The notes below the pieces were generated by a model. That model was not told where the DNA came from and did no database searches. It saw nothing but the letters and a program-made list of their open reading frames with translations. A stretch of DNA of 64,000 nt from Paucibacter sp. B2R-40 (GTDB lineage: Bacteria > Pseudomonadota > Gammaproteobacteria > Burkholderiales > Burkholderiaceae_C): assembly GCF_025717555.1 (NCBI RefSeq), contig NZ_JAJIRP010000004.1:63426-127425 (forward strand). The letters run 5' to 3'. A program made the translations under genes and the position numbers. Below, piece after piece: positions 1-8,400 of this stretch (position 1 is the first letter of the stretch; each line of letters starts with the position of its first letter).

Positions 1-78
1 GCAGACAAACCCGGAAGAGTTTGGCAGGCTGCCGAAGGCTTGGGCGCGATACAAGCGGCTGAGCTGAGGCTGCGCTGG

Positions 79-498
79 CTAAGCCTTCTTGCCGGCCGCC
101 AGCAGTTCCACCATGCGCTGCTTGTCGAAGCCGACCATTCGCTGACCCCTGACCAAAAAGGTCGGTGTACCCGGAGCCATCTGCGCGCGGTATAGCTCCG
201 CGCATGCCGCGTTGGTTTCGATGAAACACTCGCTGTAGCTGATTTTCTCGGCATCCAGCCAGCTACGCGCTCGGCGGCAAAAGACGCAATCGGTACTGGA
301 CAGCATGACGATATCGCCGGGCCGTGCCAGCGTCCGCATCGAGTCGCCCTGGCTGCGGGCCTGCCAATGCTGGGCTAACTGCGAGGCTCCCATCACCAAC
401 AACACAATCAGCAGCAAGGGCGCGAATTCGCGCAAGCGCCGCAGGTTTCGGCCTTTGCGAGTCAGCGCAGGCGCTGCATTGGTGTCAGATGTAGGCAT
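79..498 (-). CDS. membrane-anchored glutaredoxin-like protein
   Basis: 139-residue protein. Residues 25-43 form one hydrophobic segment after a basic N-terminus (RKGRNLRRLR), so it is probably anchored in the inner membrane. The thioredoxin-fold part carries a CVFC redox motif (Cys71, Cys74) and a cis-Pro-type GTPTFLV motif near residue 112, as in glutaredoxins. The orientation of the redox domain (cytoplasmic or periplasmic) is not decided by sequence, although the positive-inside rule favours a periplasmic domain. It lies last in a minus-strand run after plsY and ridA, 45 bp beyond ridA. No strong ribosome-binding site precedes the ATG, so the start could be slightly internal. Substrate unknown. 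Confidence 0.8.
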   Translation of the reverse strand: MPTSDTNAAPALTRKGRNLRRLREFAPLLLIVLLVMGASQLAQHWQARSQGDSMRTLARPGDIVMLSSTDCVFCRRARSWLDAEKISYSECFIETNAACAELYRAQMAPGTPTFLVRGQRMVGFDKQRMVELLAAGKKA

Positions 499-543
499 TG
501 CGGGTCATCGGCGAGCGGCTGGGCCGGCAAACTGGGCCTGGGT

Positions 544-891
544 TCAGACCGCCGCCGTCACAACAATCTCAAGCTTCCACTCGGGGCGAGCCAGCTTGGC
601 CTCGACCGTGGCCCGCGGCGGCGTGTGGCCGGCCACCACCCAAGCATCCCAGGCGGCATTCATGCCGGGAAAGTCGGCCAGGTCGGCGATGAAAATCTGC
701 GCACGCAAGATCTTGGTTTTGTCGCTGCCGGCGCGCGCCAACAAGGCGTCAATCGCGGCCAAGACTTGCGCCGTCTGGCCGGTGATGTCCTGGCTGGCGT
801 CTTCCGGCACCTGACCGGCCAGATAAACCACTCCATTGCAAACCGCCATTTCGGACATACGGGCGCCGACGTCAAATCTCTCGATACTCAT
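544..891 (-). CDS. ridA: RidA family (YjgF/UK114) reactive-intermediate deaminase
   Basis: 115 residues, the usual size for the family. RidA proteins are trimers that hydrolyse reactive enamine/imine intermediates released by PLP enzymes. The Ser-rich start, YLAGQVPEDASQDITGQT and the C-terminal RATVEAKLARPEWKLEIVV block with its Arg and Glu fit the family. A longer in-frame reading back to 1080 exists but lies wholly inside plsY; the ATG at 891 directly abuts the plsY stop and gives the normal length. Sits between plsY and a glutaredoxin-like gene, probably co-transcribed. Which RidA subfamily it belongs to (archetypal or Rid1-7) is not settled. Confidence 0.88.
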   Translation of the reverse strand: MSIERFDVGARMSEMAVCNGVVYLAGQVPEDASQDITGQTAQVLAAIDALLARAGSDKTKILRAQIFIADLADFPGMNAAWDAWVVAGHTPPRATVEAKLARPEWKLEIVVTAAV

Positions 892-892
892 T

Positions 893-1609
893 TCAATTGC
901 CTTTCTTCTTTGGATGTTTATGGGAATGGCCATGCGCATGCGGGCCGACACCGTGCGGATGTTTCTTGCTGCTATCGGCCGCAGGCACCGCGCCGACTGC
1001 CTTCTGGCCCAAACGGCTCTCCGTGCCCTTGAGCAACTTCTTGATGTTTTCGGCATGCCGCCACACCAGGAGCAAGCCAATCACGATCAAGACGCCGACG
1101 ATAGGGCCGCTGCCCCAGATCATCATCTGGTAGATAGGCGCGAAGGCCGCCGACACCAAGGCCGCCAGCGAGGAATAGCGCGAGAAGTAGGCAATGATGG
1201 CCCAGGTCGCCAGCGTGGCGAGGCCCAAAAGCGGGTTCAACGCCATGATCACACCGGCCGCCGTCGCCACGCCCTTGCCGCCTTTAAAACGGAAGAAGAC
1301 TGGCCACAAATGACCGAGGAAAGCCGTCAAGCCCACCAAGGCCGCCGTTCCTTCACCCAAACCGAAGCGGGCGCCGAAAATCATCACCAACAAAACCGCG
1401 ACATACCCTTTCAAGGCGTCGAACAACAGCGTCAGCACGGCGGCGACCTTGTTGCCCGAGCGCAGCACATTGGTGGCCCCTGGATTGCCCGAGCCATAGC
1501 TGCGCGGATCGGACAAACCCATCAGGCGACTGATGATGACGGCAAAGGACAGTGAGCCGATGAGGTAGCCGATGATGCCGGCCAGAAGAGGGAAAAGTAG
1601 ATCTTGCAT
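893..1609 (-). CDS. plsY: glycerol-3-phosphate acyltransferase PlsY
   Basis: 238 residues. PlsY transfers acyl groups from acyl-phosphate to glycerol-3-phosphate at the inner membrane, the first committed step of phospholipid synthesis in the PlsX/PlsY pathway. The three family motifs are visible: GSGNPGATN at 39-47, [12 protein letters not shown] around 108-119 and [17 protein letters not shown] at 185-201. Several hydrophobic helices span residues 1-180. The protein is longer than the typical ~200 residues because of a C-terminal tail (212-238) with seven His and a Lys-rich end, a possible metal-binding extension. Followed immediately by ridA. Confidence 0.96.
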   Translation of the reverse strand: MQDLLFPLLAGIIGYLIGSLSFAVIISRLMGLSDPRSYGSGNPGATNVLRSGNKVAAVLTLLFDALKGYVAVLLVMIFGARFGLGEGTAALVGLTAFLGHLWPVFFRFKGGKGVATAAGVIMALNPLLGLATLATWAIIAYFSRYSSLAALVSAAFAPIYQMMIWGSGPIVGVLIVIGLLLVWRHAENIKKLLKGTESRLGQKAVGAVPAADSSKKHPHGVGPHAHGHSHKHPKKKGN

Positions 1610-1684
1610 GGGGCGCTATTGTGGCTGCTTTGAGTTCAAAATTTTCTCGACCCGTCCGGCACTGCGGCCGAGCGCGCGATACGC

Positions 1685-2179
1685 CTAGTCTGCACCGGCG
1701 CAGCTGACTGCCTTTGCGGCCAGCAATTCGGGCAGGATTCTGGGGTCTATGCCGACCAAAAAGCCGCGCCGCCCGCCATTGATGCAAATGCTGGGCAACG
1801 CCAAAATAGTCGCTTCGACAAACACCGGCATCGCCTTGCGCAGGCCGAAAGGCGAGGTCCCGCCGACCATATAGCCGCTATGCCGCTGTGCCACCTCGGG
1901 CTTACAGGGCTCAATCTTTTTGCAAGGAATCTGGCGCGCCAAAGCCTTCAGGCTGACTTGCGCATCACCGTGCATCAGCACGATCAAAGGCTGCGCCCTT
2001 TCATCCTGCATCACCAAGGTCTTGACGATGCTGTGCTCGGGCAGACCGAGTTGACGCGCCGATTCGGCGGTACCGCCGCGCTCCACATAATCGTAAACAT
2101 GCTCGGTGAATGCTACTTTGTGCAGACGCAAAAATTGAGTCGCGGGCGTCTCACTGACATGGGAGGGTTTCTTGGCCAT
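1685..2179 (-). CDS. ybaK: Cys-tRNA(Pro)/Cys-tRNA(Cys) deacylase YbaK/EbsC
   Basis: 164 residues of the YbaK/aminoacyl-tRNA deacylase family, which hydrolyses cysteine misloaded on tRNA-Pro by ProRS. Recognisable features are SIVKTLVMQDE, the ..CKKIEPCKPEVAQRHSGYMVGGTSPFG block with the catalytic-region Lys and GGTSPFG, and the conserved ILPSICINGGRRGFLVGIDP-like end. Starts at the ATG at 2179, divergent from the AI-2E permease. Located 75 bp upstream of plsY on the same strand, so it may head the ybaK-plsY-ridA-glutaredoxin transcription unit. Confidence 0.93.
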   Translation of the reverse strand: MAKKPSHVSETPATQFLRLHKVAFTEHVYDYVERGGTAESARQLGLPEHSIVKTLVMQDERAQPLIVLMHGDAQVSLKALARQIPCKKIEPCKPEVAQRHSGYMVGGTSPFGLRKAMPVFVEATILALPSICINGGRRGFLVGIDPRILPELLAAKAVSCAGAD

Positions 2180-2260
2180 GGTCTGATTTTCACCGATCCA
2201 CCGGAAGGCTTGCGCGCTGCAGGCAGAATCCAGCCACCCAAGCCCGACACCCCAGCCCCC

Positions 2261-3352
2261 ATGATCAACCCCAAGCCCGAACTCACTCGCACAATGCTGG
2301 CCATCCTGAGCATCGCCCTGCTGATGTTCACTTCGCTGTGGATACTGTCACCCTTCATCGGGGCTTTGATCTGGAGCACGATGATCGTCGTGGCCACTTG
2401 GCCGATGATGCTGGCCCTGCAGCGACGCTTGTGGGGGCGGCGCAGTTTGGCGGCCTTGGTGATGGTGAGCTTGCTCTTGCTGGTCTTGTTTGTACCGTTG
2501 ACGATCGCGCTGAGTACTGTCGTGTCTCATGCCGACGAGGTGGTGGCGATGGCAGGGTCATTGAGTGTGTCCGATCTGCCGCAGCCGCCCGCTTGGTTGG
2601 CTTCGGTTCCGCTGGTGGGAGAGAACCTGGCCGTCGCCTGGCACCGCATCACGGTCGACGGCATCGCGCCATTGGTAGCCCTGGCCAAGCCCTACCTGGG
2701 CGTGGCGTTCAGGTGGACGGCGGCACAGGCCGGCAGCCTAGGCCTTGTTGGCCTGCAGTTTCTGTTAACCGTGGTCTTGGCCGGTATTTTGTACAGCAAC
2801 GGTGAAGTCGCGGCCCGCACCGTACGAGGCTTTGGTCGCCGACTCGCGGGCGAGCAGGGTGAGGCGGTGATCACCTTGGCCGGCCAAGCGATTCGCGGCG
2901 TGGCGCTGGGCATCGTCGTGACGGCCTTGGTGCAATCAGTGTTGGGCGGCCTGGGACTGTGGGTCGCCGGTGTGCCTGTTGCCAGTTTGTTGACCGCCGT
3001 GATGCTGATGCTGTGCCTTGCGCAGATTGGCGTCATACCGGTGCTGCTGCCAGCCGTTGGCTGGCTTTACTGGGGCGGTGACAACCTCTGGGGAACCCTG
3101 CTGTTGCTGTGGACCATGGTCGTGGGCACCATGGACAACTTCTTGCGCCCCTGGTTGATCAAAAAAGGCGCCGACCTGCCGCTGCTGCTTATTTTTGCGG
3201 GCGTCATCGGCGGCTTGTTCGCCTTCGGCTTGGTCGGTCTCTTCATCGGGCCGGTGGTATTGGCCGTGACCTACACCTTGCTGAATGCATGGATCGGGGA
3301 TGACTTGCCGGCATCCGAAGTCACGGCCGACAGCAAGGACCTGCCTATTTGA
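2261..3352 (+). CDS. AI-2E family transporter (YdiK/TqsA-type permease)
   Basis: 363-residue polytopic membrane protein of the AI-2 exporter (UPF0118) family. It has two N-terminal hydrophobic helices, a long central segment (about 75-150), and a C-terminal helix cluster containing the LLPAVGWLYWGGDN and GTMDNFLRPWLIKKGADLPLLLIFAGVIGGLFAFGLVGLFIGP blocks that define the family. A longer reading frame starts near 1880, but it runs antisense through ybaK; the ATG at 2261 gives the usual length. Proposed substrates in this family range from AI-2 to ions, so the substrate is left open. Its stop overlaps the convergent pbpC stop by 8 bp. Confidence 0.9.
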   Translation: MINPKPELTRTMLAILSIALLMFTSLWILSPFIGALIWSTMIVVATWPMMLALQRRLWGRRSLAALVMVSLLLLVLFVPLTIALSTVVSHADEVVAMAGSLSVSDLPQPPAWLASVPLVGENLAVAWHRITVDGIAPLVALAKPYLGVAFRWTAAQAGSLGLVGLQFLLTVVLAGILYSNGEVAARTVRGFGRRLAGEQGEAVITLAGQAIRGVALGIVVTALVQSVLGGLGLWVAGVPVASLLTAVMLMLCLAQIGVIPVLLPAVGWLYWGGDNLWGTLLLLWTMVVGTMDNFLRPWLIKKGADLPLLLIFAGVIGGLFAFGLVGLFIGPVVLAVTYTLLNAWIGDDLPASEVTADSKDLPI

Positions 3353-5483
3353 GCACGGCGCCGCGCACCTCAAAGCGCAGTTGCTGCAAGACCCGCCCCC
3401 GCTCGTCCAGCAAGCGCAGCCCGTGCTGGCCAGGCCTTGGAGCCCAAGACATTGGGCTGCCGCGCCCCAGTAGCTTGCCGTCCAATTCCCACTGACCGGC
3501 TTGCCCCTCGAAGCGGATCTTCTGCGCCTGAGGCGGTATGTCAGGGTCGAGCGCGTAAATGCTGCCGTTCAGCGGGTTGCTGATGCCCATGGCCATGTTC
3601 GAGCGCAACTGCGCTGTGGCCAGCATGCGACTCTGTTCAGTCCCCCGGATGAACCATTCCGGCCGAGCCGGCTCACGCTCACCTTCAAAATTGGCGTCAA
3701 AGTCGACGCGCTGCTGCACCAGGCCGGCCGGCGGCTGCGGCGGCTTGGAGGGCTGACCTCGGTGCAAATAGCTGGCCAGCTTGGCCCAGACGGGTGCTGC
3801 GCCACTGACCCCGCTGACCCCATGCATCGCCTCGCCGCTGGCATTGCCAACCCAAACGCCAATCGTGTAGCGCTGCGTGAAGCCCAGGCACCAGTTGTCA
3901 CGCATGTCTTTGCTGGTGCCGGTCTTGACCGCCGCAAAGCCGGCCGTGGCCAGCACGCTGTCGAAGCCGAAGGTGCGGGCACGCGCGGTGTTATCGGCCA
4001 GCATATCGGCAGCGATGAAGCTGGCCGCAGCCGTGCTGACGCGGCGCGGTGGCGGTACGAGGTCGCTCGAGCGCAAGCGCGCCGGGCTGTACTGCCCCCC
4101 ATTCGCCAGCGCGCGATAGGCATTGCTCAGCGCCAGCAGGCTGACGTCCGAGCTGCCCAGCGCCAGTGACAGGCCGTAGAAGCCGCTGGTCTCGGGCAAG
4201 GCCAGGCCCAGCGCATTGAAGCGCTCGAAAACTTGTTCGGCGCCTAACATTGCCGTCAAGCGCACCGCCGGCACGTTCAGGCTGTTGCCAAGTGCGCTAC
4301 GGGCCGACACATAACCCTTGAATTCGTGGTCGTAGTTTTGCGGCAAATACAGGCCCGCCGGCGTGCTGATCTGCGCCGGCGAATCATCCAGCAAGCTGGC
4401 CGGCGTGATCAGGCGCTTTTCCAGCGCCAGCTGGTAAATGAAGGGCTTCAAAGTCGAACCCGGTTGGCGCCTTGCCAGCACCCCGTCAACCTGGGCCGCA
4501 CTGGACAGCTCGCCGCTGGAGCCGACCCAGGCGAGCACCGCGCCGCTGGCGTTGTCCAGCACCAGCACCGCGCCGTCCTCGACATTGCGGCCCGACAACT
4601 CGGCCAGCTGCTGCTTCAGCAGCATCAAGGCATAACGTTGCAGGCCCGCATCCAGGCTGCTACGTTGCTGGGCGGGGCCGTCGGCGCGCAAGATCTGCCG
4701 GGCGAAATGCGGCGCCAATTGCTCGCCCATCGGCTTGGCCGGGCGGCGCGCCAGCAAGGCCTCGGTGTCGCCCTTGAGTGCGGCACAACCCTGCGCTTGT
4801 GCGCGCCCCATCAGTTGCAGCAAGCCGCAGGCGCGCTGCGCCAAGAGCACGGCCGAAGCATTCGGCGCCCGCAGCATTGCGGCGGCCAGCGCGGCTTCCT
4901 CGGGGCTGAGCCCGCTGGGATGCTTGGCGAACAGGGTCTGCGCCAAGGCATTGATACCGACCACTTCACCACGAAAAGGCACGCTGTTCAGGTAGGCCTC
5001 CAGAATCTGCGCCTTGCTCCATTGGCGCTCCAGGCGACCGGCCAACCAGACCTGGCCGAGCTTTTGAGGCAGGCTGCGCCCGCTTGCCGGCCGCGCCAGA
5101 CCGGCATCGATCAGGCCGGCCAATTGCATCGTCAGCGTCGAGGCGCCCTGAGTGCCTGCGTTCTTGCGGGTGTTCACCAGATTGCCCCAGGCACTGCGCG
5201 CCACCGCGCTCCAATCGACACCGCTGTGCTCGTAAAAGCGCTTGTCCTCGCCCAGCAACAAGGCCTGCAGCAAGGCCGGCGAGACCTGTTCCAGCGCCAC
5301 CCAATCGAGCGCGCGGCGTTGGTGATCCAGACGCAGCGTCTGCAGCGCTTCGCCGTTAGCGGCCAGCAGCGTGAAGTCCGAAACTCGGTGAGCCGCACGC
5401 ACTTGCTCAAAGCTCGGCTGAGCCCAGGCAGGCAATGCCAGACCAAGCCCAAAAGCCAGCAGGCCAAGCCAGCGGCCGATCAA
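3345..5483 (-). CDS. pbpC: penicillin-binding protein 1C (bifunctional PBP)
   Basis: 712 residues, normal for PBP1C. A short signal-anchor (residues 1-21) leads into a GT51 glycosyltransferase domain with the catalytic Glu in GEDKRFYEH (Glu79) and GASTLTMQLA (113-122). The transpeptidase domain has STLK (343-346), SLN (401-403) and KTGTS (520-524). The last ~90 residues match the C-terminal domain typical of PBP1C. Its start overlaps the end of the alpha-2-macroglobulin gene by 4 bp (ATGA), implying translational coupling. That gene pair is conserved in many proteobacteria and is thought to combine trapping of invading proteases with cell-wall repair. Confidence 0.96.
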   Translation of the reverse strand: MIGRWLGLLAFGLGLALPAWAQPSFEQVRAAHRVSDFTLLAANGEALQTLRLDHQRRALDWVALEQVSPALLQALLLGEDKRFYEHSGVDWSAVARSAWGNLVNTRKNAGTQGASTLTMQLAGLIDAGLARPASGRSLPQKLGQVWLAGRLERQWSKAQILEAYLNSVPFRGEVVGINALAQTLFAKHPSGLSPEEAALAAAMLRAPNASAVLLAQRACGLLQLMGRAQAQGCAALKGDTEALLARRPAKPMGEQLAPHFARQILRADGPAQQRSSLDAGLQRYALMLLKQQLAELSGRNVEDGAVLVLDNASGAVLAWVGSSGELSSAAQVDGVLARRQPGSTLKPFIYQLALEKRLITPASLLDDSPAQISTPAGLYLPQNYDHEFKGYVSARSALGNSLNVPAVRLTAMLGAEQVFERFNALGLALPETSGFYGLSLALGSSDVSLLALSNAYRALANGGQYSPARLRSSDLVPPPRRVSTAAASFIAADMLADNTARARTFGFDSVLATAGFAAVKTGTSKDMRDNWCLGFTQRYTIGVWVGNASGEAMHGVSGVSGAAPVWAKLASYLHRGQPSKPPQPPAGLVQQRVDFDANFEGEREPARPEWFIRGTEQSRMLATAQLRSNMAMGISNPLNGSIYALDPDIPPQAQKIRFEGQAGQWELDGKLLGRGSPMSWAPRPGQHGLRLLDERGRVLQQLRFEVRGAVLK

Positions 5484-8400
5484 GGTGCGACCTCCAGCAC
5501 CCCCTGCGGCAATTCGCCGAACTGCTCCGGCGCATAAAGCGCCTCGGCGCGCGTGCCAGGCAGCAAGAAGCGCCCGGCATTGTTCAAGCGCACGGTGTAT
5601 TCAAACTCATGCTTGCCGCGTGGCAAGAAGTCGAAGTAGCCGCGCCAGGCCTCAAAGCTGCGCTCCTCATAGCTAGGCCGGCGTCCAATCAGCGCCGGGG
5701 CACTGGCAGACGACTGCAAGGCCAGGCTCGAATCGCCGCCCAGCCCCGAACCCATGATCGCAGCACCGGCCGGCAGCGGGTCGGACAAGACCACCCAAGT
5801 CATATCGGCCTGCGCGTCCAGCTGCAGGCGCACCCGCACCAAGTCGCCGCGTGACCAGCGCCCGGCCACTTTTTGCTCGACCGGCAGCAGCTCGCGCGTG
5901 ATCCGGTAGCCAGCGCTCAAGGGTTCCTTCAAAGGCACGGCGGCCAGCGACTGAATCGTCACCCAGGGTTTGCCGCTACCTTGGCTCTGCAGCTTCAATT
6001 GCCCCTCGCTCCAGGGCAGCAAGAGCGCGCCTCCATCGGGCTTGCGGCTCCAGTCCTGCGTCAGGCTTTTGCCCCCGAGCGAGGCCAGCGTCTGCCCGCT
6101 CGGCTTGACCGATTCAAACTTGGCCGAAAACTTATCCAGCGCCAGCACGCCCCAGAGATTGGCCGTTGTCGTCACCCATGCACCCCTGACCTGGCGACCC
6201 AGCAGACCCTGCAGCAAACGCGGCAGCTCGTCCTTCCAGCTCGGATCATCCATGGCGGCCAGCAGCAGTCGCGCCGCATTGCCGTCGCCGCTGTCCATCA
6301 GCCACCACCAGGCATCCGAATCCTCGTTGCTGAAGCTCAGCCGGGTGCCGGCATAGTTGAGCCGGCTGCGCAGCAGCGCTTGCGCCTCAGTGATGCGCTG
6401 CTCACGCTGCGGGGCCTTCAGGTTGCGCCGGTTCAGGCTCAGCCAATCGATCACCGCTGCGGTCGGCCAGGTCGACAAGTTGCGGCCATCGACCGTGCCC
6501 ATGCCGGCCACACTAACCCGCCCATAGCGCGACAAGGCCTCCAGCGCGGCCAAACGCCGCACCTCGGCGTCCAGCTGAGCGCTGCGAGGTGACCAGCTCT
6601 TGCGCAAGACGCGGCCCTCGACGAAGGCACTCAGACCATCCAGCATGCGCTCTCTTGGCGCGGCCGGCAGCTCGCGCCCTGCCTCATGTGCGGCCGCCAA
6701 CAAATAAGCCGTCAACCTGTCACTGCCGCCGGCACGCTCACCCTCGCGCGGCGGGAAGAAGTTGGCCAGCCCGTCAGCGTCCAAATAGCCGGGCAGGCGG
6801 TTCATCAGTGCCTGCCAACGCGCGGAATCATGCAGGCCAATCGCAACCGAGGTCTGCTGCTCCAGGCAGCTATAGGGATAAGTCTCGAAGAAGCGCTTGG
6901 GGCCCGGCAAATCGCCGCCCAAGCGGGCCTGCAGCAGCACATTGACGCCACCGCGTTTGACACCGTTCTCTGGCAAGGCATCCTTGGGCGGCGCCACGGC
7001 CAGGCTCATCGCGCCATCCAGCTGGCTCAGGCTGGCTTGCAAGACCTGCACAGGCACAGCGGGCAATACGCGCTGTTTGATCTTCAACTGATCCCGCGCC
7101 GCGCCGCCTATTTCCTGCGCCTGCGCCTGCCAGGTCAGCTCGCCCTCGCCCTCGCCCTTGCCTTCGCCTTCAGGCACTAGAACCTGCCACAGCAACTCGC
7201 GGGCCGCACCGGCCGCCAGGGTCAGATCTTGCGCGGGCGGGCTTTTGGTCAGGTCCGAGGCCTGCAAAGTCACCCGCAGCTTCATCTCGCGCGTCGTGCT
7301 GTTGCGCAGCGTCATTGCAGCCTGGAATTGGTCGCCTTCGCGCACCAAGGGCGGCAGGCCGGACAGCAATTGCAAGTCCTGCGTGACCCGCACCGAGGCC
7401 TGGCCCGTACCGAATTTCTGCGCACCCGCGTCGGCAATCGCCACCAGCCTGAAGCTGGTCAGCGAATCGTTCAAAGGCACGTCGATGACCGCCTCGCCAT
7501 TGGCGTCAAGCTTTACTTGCGGCCGCCACAAGAGCAAGGTATCGAACAACTCGCGCGTCGGTGCGCGCCCGCCGCCGCCGCCTGCCGGCACGGCCTTGCG
7601 ACCGTAGTGGCGCCGGCCGATGATTTCACTCTGCGCGGTGGCCGTCTCCACCCCCCAGCCGCGCCGCTGAATCAAGGCCTGCAACAAGTCCCAGGACGCA
7701 TTACCGCGCAGCGCCAGCAGGCCCTCATCGACCGCCGCAAACGCCACTTCGGCGTCGGCCAGCGGCCGGCCGTTCTGGCTCACCTTGACGCGCGTCTGCA
7801 CGCTCTGGCGCACGTTGTACTGCGGCTTGTCGGTCGTCACCGTCACTTGCAGCTGATGCTCGGCCAGGCCGACTTGCAGCTCGGCCACGCCGAGCTTGAA
7901 GGACGGCTTGGCCAGGTCCACCATCGCCGTCGGTGCGGGCATCGCGCGGCCCTCCCTGAACGCGCGCCACCAATCCACCGGCGCGCGCCAGCCCCAGCGG
8001 AAGAAGGAATACCAGGGCACTTCAAACACCCGCCCGCGCAGCGCCAACACGCTGACATAGACGTTAGGCGCCCAGGCCTTGTCAATTTTGAGCTCCATGG
8101 TGGGATCGCTGCCGCGCAGCGTCACGACCTTGGTTTCAATCACGCCCTCACGCTCCACCGCCACCAGCGCGGTCGCCTCCCGGAACGGCATGCGCACCTG
8201 CAGCCGCGCCGTTTCACCCGGCTCATAGCGTTTCTTCTCGGCCAGCACATCGATGCGGTCGTCATTGTCTTGCTCGAACCAAAGCTCACCCTGACGGGTT
8301 ACCCAAACATTGCTGGCCGCCTGCACCGCACGGCCATCACCGTCCACGGCCTTCGCCACCAACTCCACCTCGCCGGCCACGTCAAGCTTGGCCTCGCAGG

